Source: Acidobacteriota bacterium (GTDB lineage: Bacteria > Acidobacteriota > Terriglobia > Terriglobales > Acidobacteriaceae). From it: a DNA stretch of 64,000 bases. The stretch is from contig JABCZL010000013.1 of assembly GCA_013289685.1 (NCBI GenBank), forward strand, positions 1 through 64,000. The letters are read 5' to 3'. The notes under the pieces are model-generated. The model worked only from the letters and a program-made list of their open reading frames with translations. It did not search any database and was not told the origin of the DNA. Of the stretch, positions 1 to 7,973 are shown piece after piece. The first letter of the stretch is position 1. Each line of letters starts with the position of its first letter. The translations under genes were made by a program, and so were the position numbers.

Positions 1-45
1 CGAGGCGTCCTCCCGGCCCGCGGTCACATCGAGATGGAGGATTAG
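1..45 (+). CDS. possible 3' end of an upstream gene (partial)
   Basis: Frame 1 is open from the window edge to a TAG at 43-45 and would encode 14 residues ending GHIEMED. This may be the C-terminus of a gene that starts outside the window. The piece is too short to identify and could be chance. Confidence 0.25.
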   Translation, partial: RGVLPARGHIEMED

Positions 46-101
46 AACGAGAGCGGACCCAGGAACAAACGATTAGCGGGACGCACTTTTACCCGCAATG
101 G

Positions 102-187
102 TGAGTTTTTCAGCAGACTGTGAAGCCCACAGGATTTTACGTACCTCACGCGGCCTTTGAAGGGGCCGCTCTTCCACGTTGGTGCAC
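102..187. repeat. dispersed palindromic repeat, copy 1
   Basis: A diverged copy of the family described at 5597-5693. It contains the gagtttttcagc block, an agcccac segment, a GCGGCC/GGCCGC hairpin and the ctcttccacg tail. The block order differs from other copies, since the tttttcagc part comes first. Confidence 0.6.
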
Positions 188-211
188 GCGTTTGTAGTTT
201 TTCCGCAACCT

Positions 212-697
212 CTAGCCCGGCCAGGCTCCTAACAGGCGGCGCACGTCCAGGAGTTGGCCGAGGTGGTAGGCGTTGTGATCTGCGACGAGGAGGGCCTCGC
301 GCAAAATGGTTTGGCCGTTGCCCCAGGGGATGCGGGCGAACAAATCTGTTTTGCGACTCGCGACCAGGTTCTGCATGGCGTTCAGGTCGCGGCGGAATTG
401 CTGGATGCTTTTGGTCCAAGCGGCGGCGTTGGGCGGTGCGGGTGCCTTTGGCCAATATCCGGCGGGCCAAGCGGGAGAGACGTGCTTGGGATTGCGGCTG
501 AACTCGAGAATGTCCCACTGCGCCAGGCGCATGTGTTCGAGGAGCATCCAGGGCGAGTGGGGGAAGTTGGCGGGCCTGGCGCCGCGCAGGTTGGGTGAGA
601 GGCCTTTGGTTGTGGCGTCGAAGGTGGCGTGGGCGGATCCGCCGGCTAGGAGTTCTTGCAGGTGTTGGCGCAGGGACTGGTCTTGATCTTTGTGCAT
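212..697 (-). CDS. DinB-family (DinB_2-like) four-helix protein
   Basis: This 161-residue protein ends with the motif DHNAYHLGQL, the C-terminal helix signature of the DinB/YfiT superfamily, where the His residues help bind a divalent metal. An N-terminal His lies in the segment LLEHMRLAQWDILEF, again as expected for the fold. Family members are metal-dependent thiol transferases or proteins of unknown role; the substrate cannot be read from sequence. The ATG at 697 gives a normal-length product. It stands alone, transcribed away from the OmpA-like gene. Confidence 0.8.
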   Translation of the reverse strand: MHKDQDQSLRQHLQELLAGGSAHATFDATTKGLSPNLRGARPANFPHSPWMLLEHMRLAQWDILEFSRNPKHVSPAWPAGYWPKAPAPPNAAAWTKSIQQFRRDLNAMQNLVASRKTDLFARIPWGNGQTILREALLVADHNAYHLGQLLDVRRLLGAWPG

Positions 698-820
698 GCT
701 GCCTCCGATTATGCGCAGGCTTCAGTTTAGCGCTGCGGCTGGAGGCAGCCGAGCTGGCGCTCGGCGTGTCCAGCTCTGACCAACACAATCAAAATCGGAC
801 CCTCCACAAAACCGACTGGC

Positions 821-2458
821 TTACTTGTTGTGGGCCGCTGATGCGGTTTGGGAGGAGGGGGCTTCGTCGAGGGTGCTGCCGATGGCGTCGCCGGAGAGGA
901 CTAGTTCTACGCGGCGGTTCTGCTGGCGGCCTTCGGGGGTGTCGTTGGAGGCGATGGGCGCGGTCTTGCCGAAGCCACGGGCTTCAATCGTGGCAGAGGG
1001 GATTCCCTGCTGCACGAAGTAATCGCGCACGGACTGGGCGCGGCGCTCGCTGAGGTCCTGATTGTATTCGTCGCTGCCCACGCTGTCGGTGTGTCCTTCA
1101 ATCGCGACGTGGAGGCTGGGGTAAGCGAGCACGATGCCGGAAACCTTGGCGAGACGTTCGCGGGCGCCAGGAAGCAGCTCGAAGCTTCCGCTGCGGAACA
1201 GAACGTCCGACATGTTGGCGATCAGGCCGCGGGCGGAGTCGCGCGTGGCGAGAATGGAGTTGAGCTGTTGCAGTAAGCGGGCGCGGAGATCTTGTTTTTC
1301 GCGTTCGGCTTGCTGACGGAGACTTTCGGATTGCGCGGCGGCGGCGCGAGCTTTGTCGGTTTCGGCGGCCAGGACCTGCTGCTGGGCGACGGCTTCGGCT
1401 TTAGCTTTTTCGGCATCTTCCTTTTGGCGCGCGGCTTCCTGGGCCGCGGATTGGGCTTCCTGCTTCATGCGCTCGGCTTCGGCTTGCGCCTGCTGGGCTT
1501 GGGCACGAGCCTGTTCGGCTTGGGCGCGGGCTTGTTCGGCCTGAGCGCGAGCGGCTTCGGCGTCGGCCCGGCGCTGGGCTTCGGCTGCGGCATCGGCGCG
1601 GGCTTTGGCTTCGCGGGCGGCGGCGGCGGCCTGCGCTTCATCTTCGGCTTTCTGCTTCACGGCCATCAGACGGGCTTCTTCCGCGGTCTCAGTGGCTTCT
1701 TTGGCAGCGGCTTCGACGGAGGCCTTGTTCTGTTTCTGGCGGTAGATTTCTTCGGCGTGCATTAACTGCTGGCCGGCTTTCGAAAGGATCGAGGCCGCGT
1801 ATTTGTCGGCCGCGGCGATGTGCGCGATACGGACGGCGTTGCGGGCTTCAAAGAGTTCCAGCGGAGTTTTGCTGTCGATGCCGAAAATCGCGTCTTGAAT
1901 ATGGGTGTTGGTGGAGGAGTAGGTACCGCGGGTGACGAGTTCGTACTTGGCGTCGATGATCTCGCCGCCGCCAGCGACGGAGGCGCTCTCCATCACAACC
2001 ATGTTGCCGGGTTGGGTCACGGCGAAATAGGGCTCGGCGGTTACGATCATGCCGAAGGTCTGGAGGTCGGTGTAGGCCTTGATGTGCGCGTTGCCGTTGT
2101 GATCGAGCGAGAGTTCGCCGAGGCTCACGGGACGGCCTTGCGGCGATACGGCCCAGGCAACGTAGGTGAGGAATTCGAGTCCGAACTTGGTGGCCTCTTC
2201 GAGGCCCTGGAATTTGGCGTCGATCTCGAAGTTGGTCTTCTTGCCTTCCACTTTCGCTTCGCCGGTCGCGCCGCGCAAGAGATCGGTGCCGCGGAAGTCG
2301 ACCTTGGTGTTCCCGCCCTGGAGGCGATAGTGGACCGCCTTGGTGGTGCGGGAGACCGTGGTGGCATCGGTTGCGTTCGCGGTGACAGAGGACTGTGTCT
2401 GTGCGAACGAGAGGGTTGCAGCGGCGAAGACCAATAAGGTCAGAGATATGTTTTTCAC
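821..2458 (-). CDS. OmpA-family protein with long Ala/Glu-rich coiled coil
   Basis: 545 residues starting from a GTG codon. A signal peptide (about residues 1-20, ending SFAQ) is followed by a globular region to about 210. A strongly charged Ala/Glu/Gln/Arg coiled coil spans about 230-390 and includes repeats of the type AEQARAQ. The C-terminal OmpA domain (about 405-520) carries AIEGHTDSVGSDEYNQDLSERRA, whose Asp and Arg residues are those that bind peptidoglycan diaminopimelate. The protein probably sits in the periplasm or outer membrane and tethers the envelope to the cell wall. There is no barrel, so it is not classical OmpA. An SD sequence is not obvious. Confidence 0.85.
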   Translation of the reverse strand: MKNISLTLLVFAAATLSFAQTQSSVTANATDATTVSRTTKAVHYRLQGGNTKVDFRGTDLLRGATGEAKVEGKKTNFEIDAKFQGLEEATKFGLEFLTYVAWAVSPQGRPVSLGELSLDHNGNAHIKAYTDLQTFGMIVTAEPYFAVTQPGNMVVMESASVAGGGEIIDAKYELVTRGTYSSTNTHIQDAIFGIDSKTPLELFEARNAVRIAHIAAADKYAASILSKAGQQLMHAEEIYRQKQNKASVEAAAKEATETAEEARLMAVKQKAEDEAQAAAAAREAKARADAAAEAQRRADAEAARAQAEQARAQAEQARAQAQQAQAEAERMKQEAQSAAQEAARQKEDAEKAKAEAVAQQQVLAAETDKARAAAAQSESLRQQAEREKQDLRARLLQQLNSILATRDSARGLIANMSDVLFRSGSFELLPGARERLAKVSGIVLAYPSLHVAIEGHTDSVGSDEYNQDLSERRAQSVRDYFVQQGIPSATIEARGFGKTAPIASNDTPEGRQQNRRVELVLSGDAIGSTLDEAPSSQTASAAHNK

Positions 2459-2580
2459 AAAGTGTCTCGATCTGGAGGAGATGAGAACTAGCTAATCCTC
2501 TTAATGATCGTTGATGTGGGGCGGAATGCAAAGAACAGGAAGGGATAGCACTTTAGTCACATGGGAGGCGGGTGAAGACC

Positions 2581-2612
2581 TTCACCACAGGGGACACAGA
2601 GGGGCACAGAGG
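2581..2612. repeat. ACCACAGAGGACACAGAG-type dispersed repeat
   Basis: A short purine-rich repeat reading ttcaccacaggggacacaga and onward. Related copies occur at 32123-32152 and, diverged, at 11085-11116. All lie between genes. Function unknown. Confidence 0.5.
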
Positions 2613-2626
2613 AAAAGACGGGCGAC

Positions 2627-3727
2627 CTACGGGATGGACGCTATCGAGCCTTTTGGGCCTACTAGTAGCGCGCCGCCTTCGGGGTAGGGGCTGGCGGCGT
2701 TGAACTGAATGCCTAACTTCTTCTTGCCGTTGATGCGGTGGGGATTGTGTGGGGGGCGGAAATCGAAGATGAAATCCTGACCCACGATGAAGAGTCGCTC
2801 GGGCGCGACTGCTTTCACGCGCATGGCTTTCTCGACTGCGGCTTCGCGGATGGCCTGTTCATTCACTTTGCGGTCATAGGCGACGGCGGAGAAAAAGGTG
2901 AGCGGGCGCAGCGGGGAGAGCGTCCAGGTCTTGCCGGCATCCTCGGTGAAAGCGAGGTTGGGGCCGTCGTCGTTGGGATGCTTGTAGTCGCCGCCGGCGA
3001 TTACGCCGTGCAGGGGGTCGCGGAATGCGATGGAAAAGATTCCGGCGGAGTCGGGGCCGTGGACAATCGGGGTATCGAAAACCTGCCAGCCTTGACCGCG
3101 ATCGGGGGAGTGGAACACGCGGGCAACTTTGCCGCCGGTGGCGAACCAGAGGTTTTGATCGGAGCCGGGCAGGATGGCGAGGCAGGTATTCGATGCGGCG
3201 AAGGCGCCCTCGCCTTCTATGGCAGCGGGCAGTTGCGCGGGCGGAAGGGCGCGCCAGGTCTGGCCGTCCTCGGTTTGAAGAAGTTCGAACTTGAGCTTGC
3301 CGGAATCGTCGGGGATGGGATCACCGAGAACGACGCCATGCTTCGAATCCCAGAAAACCATCGAGTCGAAGAAGCCCTTGGGATTGGTGTTAGTGAATTG
3401 GAGCTGCCAGTGCTGGCCAGCGTCGCTGGTGTGATAGATGCGGGAGTGTTCGCCGGGACCGGCGGACATGAGGAAGGCTTCGTCGGCGGAGAATGCGACA
3501 ACGGCGCGAAAGTCCAAGGTGGCGGTGTCGGGGACCTGGGCGGGCGTCCAGGTGCGGCCGGCGTCGATGGTGCGGAGATACGTGCCGTGGGTGCCGCTCG
3601 CCCAGGCTACTGCGCGGGAGACGGCGCTGACGCCGCGCAGGCCTTCCGTCGTGTGCGAGATTTCGACTTGGGGGCCGGATTGCCCCAGAGCAGCGGTGGC
3701 GACGACGAGCAGCAGCAGGTAGCGCAT
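2627..3727 (-). CDS. exported YCF48/BNR-like beta-propeller protein
   Basis: 366 residues with an N-terminal signal peptide (MRYLLLLVVATAALGQ). The body has repeated Asp-box-like segments such as TIDAGRTWTPAQ, TSDAGQHWQLQ, SPDRGQGWQVF and TEDAGKTWTLS, typical of sialidase/YCF48-type propellers. In plants and cyanobacteria YCF48 helps assemble photosystem II; in soil bacteria such proteins are generic secreted propellers of unknown ligand. No sialidase catalytic set is visible. Convergent with nothing and not obviously in an operon. Confidence 0.75.
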   Translation of the reverse strand: MRYLLLLVVATAALGQSGPQVEISHTTEGLRGVSAVSRAVAWASGTHGTYLRTIDAGRTWTPAQVPDTATLDFRAVVAFSADEAFLMSAGPGEHSRIYHTSDAGQHWQLQFTNTNPKGFFDSMVFWDSKHGVVLGDPIPDDSGKLKFELLQTEDGQTWRALPPAQLPAAIEGEGAFAASNTCLAILPGSDQNLWFATGGKVARVFHSPDRGQGWQVFDTPIVHGPDSAGIFSIAFRDPLHGVIAGGDYKHPNDDGPNLAFTEDAGKTWTLSPLRPLTFFSAVAYDRKVNEQAIREAAVEKAMRVKAVAPERLFIVGQDFIFDFRPPHNPHRINGKKKLGIQFNAASPYPEGGALLVGPKGSIASIP

Positions 3728-4030
3728 GAGGAATTGTCGCAGAAATCTGATCGCCGATCGAACACGCCGGTCAGCCTTGCCATCGACGGCAAGCGCAACT
3801 ACAATTCGGCGAAGAGCTGGCCTGGCTGTTTCTTGTAGTCCGCCGGATGGTTACAACCATTATTCATTCGCCGACCTCATAGTTGTAGACTCGGCCTTTT
3901 CGTCACTTCATCCTTCGCGGTCTCTACCCATTGGTACCCAGCTGCCTCAGGCGGCGGGCTTCTTGTTGCGCCGCGTTGCGGCGGCGAAGGCGGCGGAAGA
4001 CAGAAATCGTTACCCCTGAGGAGTGGTGCT
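3728..4030. other. intergenic gap with promoter region of the 4031 gene
   Basis: No credible gene is seen here. The gap separates two divergent genes and must hold both promoters. A clear GAGGAG ribosome site lies about 8 bases before the ATG at 4031. No conserved operator was recognised. Confidence 0.4.
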
Positions 4031-5533
4031 ATGCGTCGAATTTCTTTCAGGCGAGAGCTTTGCGCAGCGGGGTTGCTGCTGATGGCGAACACTTGGAGCT
4101 TGGGGCAAATACTGAAAGTGCGCCCACCCGCCGGACAAGACGCCGGGAAGAAAAACATGGACGCCGCTACTCAGCCCCCCGAACTTCCTCCCGTGACAGT
4201 GGCGATGAGCGTGCCCGCAGGCACCCCGATCAAAGTCGCGCTCGACGCCGAAATCCGCATCCGGGCGGTGGGACAGCCGATCCACGGCAAGACTACAGAA
4301 CCGGTCTACGTGTTCGACAAGCTGCTGATTCCTGCTGGTACTGGGGTGAACGGAAAAGTGTCGGCCATCGATGACGTCCCCAAAAAGACCCGGACTCTGG
4401 AGGCGATGGACGCAAATTTCTCCCCGGTTCGCGGCGTCCACGTGCAGTTCGATGAACTGGTAATGGCTGACGGGCGGCGCGTACCGATGCAGACCGTGGC
4501 GTCACCAGCTCCGAATGGAGTCTTGAGCTTCGTCCCGGCCAATGAGAAGGCCACCAAGGCGAACAAAGTGCGGGATGCCGCTTCAAAAAAAGTCAGCGCC
4601 ACCCGCCAGCAGATCCGTCAGCAATGGGCGGACTTGCAGAAGCAGATCCGCGAGCCCGGGAAAATGCACAAGCTAAAACGCCTTGCGGTGGCGCAGCTTC
4701 CGGTGCATCCGCAATACATCGAGGTGGGCACGAGTTTCAACGCCGACTTGCAGCAGCCGCTCGATTTTGGCACCGAATCCGTCAAGCCCGCAGACCTCGC
4801 CAACATTGGCGCTCCGCCTCCGTCGGGAAGCGTCGTGCATGCCCGCCTGGTGACCCCGCTGAATTCCTCGACTTCCAGAAAAGGAGACGCGGTGGAGGCG
4901 CTGATCACAGAGCCCCTGGTTGCGTCGGAGCATCTGATTTTGCCGGAGGGCAGCATCATTCGAGGTTCCGTGATGCAGGTGCAACCCGCTCGACGCTTGG
5001 CCCGCAATGGCCAGCTGCGAATCCTGTTTCGTGAGGTGGCCCCTCCGAACGGCATTGAGCAGAAGGTCGAGACCAGCCTGGAAGGCGTCGCCGTGGCGAA
5101 GGGCGAGCATCTCAAGCTCGACGCGGAAGGCGGAGCCCAGGTGACAACCCCGCGCACGCGCTACCTCATCACGGGAATTCAGGTCATGCTGGCGGCAACG
5201 TCAGCCGCTCCCGACGGTGACCGCAATTTGCACGGGGGCGGGGGCGGCGACGTGGGCGGCAGCGCAGCCAATGGCGCCTCTGGCTTTCGCGTCGTCGGGA
5301 TAATTGTGGGAGTACTGGCACGCTCGCGAGTGGTCGCCCGGGGCTTCGGCGCTTATGGCGCTGCGAGTTCCATCTACTACCACTTCCTGGCGCGCGGACG
5401 CGATGTGGTGTATCCGAAGGATATGGCGATGGTGATTGGAATCGGCACGCGGGAATCGAAACCACGCGCTGCCACCGTGCCTGACCGGGGAACTGAAGAA
5501 GAAGCAGTAAAGACAACGCCACCCGGCCAATAA
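4031..5533 (+). CDS. exported protein with repeated VirB10/TrbI-like beta modules, function unknown
   Basis: 500 residues, with a signal peptide ending SLGQ near residue 28 and a GAGGAG ribosome site before the ATG. Two similar beta segments are visible: VAMSVPAGTPIKVALDAEIR with a later LLIPAGTGVNGKV (about 55-105), and VVHARLVTPLNSSTSRKGD with LILPEGSIIRGSV (about 270-320). The pattern of a value that must be set, then an insoluble default, then a LIPAG/LPEGS loop resembles the C-terminal domain of VirB10/TrbI, but there is no conjugation gene nearby and no lipoprotein signal. A hydrophobic Gly/Ala-rich helix occurs near 420-440. I would call it a periplasmic or surface protein of unknown role. 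Confidence 0.7.
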   Translation: MRRISFRRELCAAGLLLMANTWSLGQILKVRPPAGQDAGKKNMDAATQPPELPPVTVAMSVPAGTPIKVALDAEIRIRAVGQPIHGKTTEPVYVFDKLLIPAGTGVNGKVSAIDDVPKKTRTLEAMDANFSPVRGVHVQFDELVMADGRRVPMQTVASPAPNGVLSFVPANEKATKANKVRDAASKKVSATRQQIRQQWADLQKQIREPGKMHKLKRLAVAQLPVHPQYIEVGTSFNADLQQPLDFGTESVKPADLANIGAPPPSGSVVHARLVTPLNSSTSRKGDAVEALITEPLVASEHLILPEGSIIRGSVMQVQPARRLARNGQLRILFREVAPPNGIEQKVETSLEGVAVAKGEHLKLDAEGGAQVTTPRTRYLITGIQVMLAATSAAPDGDRNLHGGGGGDVGGSAANGASGFRVVGIIVGVLARSRVVARGFGAYGAASSIYYHFLARGRDVVYPKDMAMVIGIGTRESKPRAATVPDRGTEEEAVKTTPPGQ

Positions 5534-5596
5534 TGCGCCCCCGATGGCGCGAGCAGTATGCTGAAAAACTCAGTCGGTCGAAGAAAAACGACGACG

Positions 5597-5693
5597 AGGG
5601 CTGAAGCCCAGACTAATTTTCAACGGCTTACGCGGCCCTAAAGGGCCGCTCTTCCACGGTAGCACCGACAAATCCGAGTTTTTCAGCAAACTG
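5597..5693. repeat. dispersed palindromic repeat, copy 2 (reference copy)
   Basis: The full unit has four blocks: a GGGCTGAAGCCC hairpin, the spacer gattaattttcaacgg, a second hairpin GCGGCCCTaaaGGGCCGC with tail tcttccacgg, and the block agcaccgacaaatccgag with tttttcagcaaactg. In this copy an inverted gctgaaaaactc lies upstream at 5560-5571, so the ends can also pair. About ten copies are present in the window; see the other entries. Confidence 0.85.
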
Positions 5694-5715
5694 CTAGAGC
5701 ACTGCGCAGACTGTA

Positions 5716-6213
5716 TTATTTCGCGGTGAAGTCGGCGAAGGAGGCGGTCTTGCCGGTGTAGATGCGCAAGGTGCAGCGGGCGCCCACGTGGGCGAACGCC
5801 ACTTCGAGTGTGTCTGACGGAGTTTCGACTTGGGCCGTCTCCATAGGAGCGCGGGCGATGTCCTGCTTCTCGTCATAGGCGGCGCCGGGCGCGACGTTCT
5901 TATTTACGGCCAGGGTCCAGTGATCTTTCGCGGGGATGGGATAAACGGTGTAGGCGCCGACCGGAATCACGGAACTCCCCAGCACGAGTTGCGCTTCGGT
6001 GAACAGCGTCATCGGCGAGCCGCCCGGGGACCAGGGCTTGCCGTTGGGGGGCTTCTCTTTGCTGGGAACTGCGTTGTAGCGCATCTGGACCTGACGACCG
6101 TCATCCAGATTGCAGGTGGTGGTGGAAGAGTTCGAGCCGCCGGATTGCGCGGCCAGCCAGGGAGTCCACAATAACGATATGAGTACAGCTCTCCAGACAA
6201 ATGTCGCCGACAT
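5716..6213 (-). CDS. DUF2911-family exported protein
   Basis: 165 residues with a signal peptide (cleavage probably after WLAAQ). The core GAYTVYPIPAKDHWTLAVNK matches the DUF2911 family, whose members have a single small beta domain and no known enzymatic role. A Cys near residue 37 and one near residue 143 could form a disulfide. The ribosome site GGAGG sits about 9 bases before the ATG at 6213. It is transcribed divergently from the receiver-like gene at 6438. Confidence 0.7.
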   Translation of the reverse strand: MSATFVWRAVLISLLWTPWLAAQSGGSNSSTTTCNLDDGRQVQMRYNAVPSKEKPPNGKPWSPGGSPMTLFTEAQLVLGSSVIPVGAYTVYPIPAKDHWTLAVNKNVAPGAAYDEKQDIARAPMETAQVETPSDTLEVAFAHVGARCTLRIYTGKTASFADFTAK

Positions 6214-6437
6214 GGTTGGAAAGCCTCCGCGCAGAAGTGTATAGCCGGAGGGGCGTAAGGGGAAGCCCCTTGCGGGATGACAGGCTGTTTTTTTGGCGGG
6301 ATGGTCCCGTTCGTCGCGGGTCTTCGGTGACGTTTCGCTGGCTCCCGGCGGTTGCTACCGTGACTGGCAGGTACTGGTGCGTCAGGTACCGAGTCGTGAG
6401 CAATTCAATCGAGGGGCAATCTAATCGAGGGCTATCA

Positions 6438-6827
6438 ATGGCGAAATCGAAATTAAGAATTCTTTATGGCGAAGGGGATGGGGACGTTTTGACGGCGCAG
6501 GCCGCGGTCATGGAAAAAGCTGGGCACATCGTGCAGCCGGCCGAAGGACGCAAGGCGGTGGACGAGGCTCTGAAGAAGAACTCGTTCGACCTGGTCGTGC
6601 TGGGTGCCACCTTGACCCGCAATGATCGTCATCATTTGCCGTACATGGTGAAGAAGGCCAGCGCCGAGACCAGCGTGCTGGTGATGCATGCCGACGGAAG
6701 CCGGCATCCTTACGTGGATGCTTGCACGGATACGGGAGCGAGCTTGGAGACGGTGCTCGCCCGCATCGAATCGATGAAGATTGCCGGGATGGTGCCGAAG
6801 GCGGCTGGAGCGGCGGCGGGGCGGTAG
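6438..6827 (+). CDS. degenerate response-regulator receiver domain protein
   Basis: 129 residues, a single domain starting MAKSKLRILYGEGDGD. The order of elements is that of a CheY receiver: an initial strand, a helix ending AGHIVQPAEGRKAVDEAL, then FDLVVLGATL and VLVMHADG. The phospho-accepting Asp at the end of strand 3 is Gly, and the Thr of strand 4 is Met/His. The protein should therefore not be phosphorylated in the usual way. I chose the ATG at 6438 because upstream codons do not look coding. A hairpin terminator follows directly. It could be a scaffold or decoy receiver. Confidence 0.65.
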   Translation: MAKSKLRILYGEGDGDVLTAQAAVMEKAGHIVQPAEGRKAVDEALKKNSFDLVVLGATLTRNDRHHLPYMVKKASAETSVLVMHADGSRHPYVDACTDTGASLETVLARIESMKIAGMVPKAAGAAAGR

Positions 6828-6855
6828 GGCAGTTGCCAGTTCTCAGTTCTCAGAG

Positions 6856-6886
6856 GGGCGGCCTACGCAGCCGCCCTTCTTTTATT
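6856..6886 (+). terminator. rho-independent terminator
   Basis: A 7-bp perfect stem GGGCGGC/GCCGCCC (6856-6862 with 6870-6876) encloses a 7-base loop and is followed by ttcttttatt. It lies 29 bp after the receiver-like gene. Confidence 0.7.
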
Positions 6887-7270
6887 GCTCATTGCTTTCT
6901 GCTCAGTCGTGAACCAACGATGCTACGAATCAACGTTGGCAACGGTGGGAGCGAGTGCAGTTTGCGGTCGGTCTTTCTTCGCGTATCCCAATGCTGAGCC
7001 GGGCGAAGTGGGATTCGAAGTCAAAGGCAGCGGGCAGGAGTGCCCGCTCCACACTGGCATTCTACCCCGTCGAGTGCATACACAGCACCTAGGATCAAAA
7101 TCCCCACCCTATCTCGCCAAAATGCGGCGAGATAAGGGTGGGGCACCCGCTAACGATGACAAGGCAAAACGGTGCGGCGGAACCTGATTGGTAATAGTGG
7201 AACTTGCACGCGGCTTTCGGTTCGCATGTGAACCTGTTCTGCGCCGGAAACGCCGTGGAAGTGGGGAAAA
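6887..7270. repeat. gene-free gap with palindromic repeats
   Basis: No gene is seen. At 7031-7053 there is the palindrome GCGGGCAggagTGCCCGC with a tccacac tail, the same unit that is repeated three times at 40273-40345. At 7104-7146 a long hairpin pairs ccccaccctatctcgcc with ggcgagataagggtgggg, with one bulge; related one-arm sequences occur at 14885-14917 and near 27320-27410. The hairpin has no T tract, so it is probably a repeat rather than a terminator. Confidence 0.6.
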
Positions 7271-7807
7271 CTAGGGCAGCGTGCGCGGTGCAGGCTTGGC
7301 TGCGGGCTTGTAGTCTTTGGGATAGACGACGAGGCAACGGCGCATGCCTTCGCCTTCGCTTTCGGTGTGCAGGTCGGCTTCGTCGCGCAGGGCGAGGTGA
7401 ACGATGCGGCGCTCGCGCGACGACATGGGGCTGAACTGGTAGGGCGATCCGGTCTTGCGCACTTTGTCGGCGGCGACGGTGGCCGCGGTGCGTAGCTCCT
7501 GGATGCGCAGGGAGCGGTGATTCTGACAGTCGAAGGAAATCTTCTCATGCTCGCCGGAAGGCAGGCGGAGCATCTCGAGAGCCAGAAGTTCGAGGGCGCG
7601 GAGAAGCTCTCCGCCGCGATCGAGTAGGAGCGCGGAGTCGGGCCCGGAGAAATCCACCAGAATTTCGGGCTTCTCCCAGTCGCGGTTCTCGGGCAGCGGC
7701 GGGTCGACAATGATGCGGTACTTCAGGCGAAGTCCGCCGTGAGTGACGACGGCCTGGAGGAACTCGTTGATCTTTTTGGCGGCGGCGGGTTTGTCGGGAA
7801 TGGACAT
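7271..7807 (-). CDS. jag: Jag/KhpB-like R3H-domain RNA-binding protein
   Basis: 178 residues, adjacent to yidC as in most bacteria. The C-terminal R3H domain is recognised from MSSRERRIVHLALRD, the adjacent LHTESEGEGMRRCLVV and the spacing of Arg and His. The middle part (about 45-100, ending LRIQELRTAATVAADKV) fits a divergent KH domain containing GPDSALLLDRGGELLRAL. The N-terminal Jag_N domain of the Bacillus protein is missing or very short. It probably binds RNA and affects cell-division or envelope gene expression. It is separated from yidC by about 165 bp holding inverted simple repeats. Confidence 0.85.
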   Translation of the reverse strand: MSIPDKPAAAKKINEFLQAVVTHGGLRLKYRIIVDPPLPENRDWEKPEILVDFSGPDSALLLDRGGELLRALELLALEMLRLPSGEHEKISFDCQNHRSLRIQELRTAATVAADKVRKTGSPYQFSPMSSRERRIVHLALRDEADLHTESEGEGMRRCLVVYPKDYKPAAKPAPRTLP

Positions 7808-7813
7808 GAATTC

Positions 7814-7973
7814 AGCTTTTGGCTCTTGGCTGTTGGCTCTTAGCTTTTAGCTCAAAAATCTTATCGTATTAGAACTCTGTCTGCACGTTTGCTACTCAGT
7901 CTCTTCAGTTCTTTTCTACCGTTCGCTATGCAGGCGGGGTAAGCCAAGAGCTAAGAGCCAAGGGCTAAGAGCT
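7814..7973. repeat. inverted AGCT/GGCTCTT satellite arms between jag and yidC
   Basis: At 7814-7853 runs of ggctcttggctgttggctct and tagcttttagctc occur; at about 7940-7973 the complementary gccaagagctaagagccaag and ctaagagctt follow. The arms could fold into a long imperfect stem with a loop of roughly 85 bases. A similar agcttctagctcctagct run is seen at 27149-27180. Confidence 0.6.
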
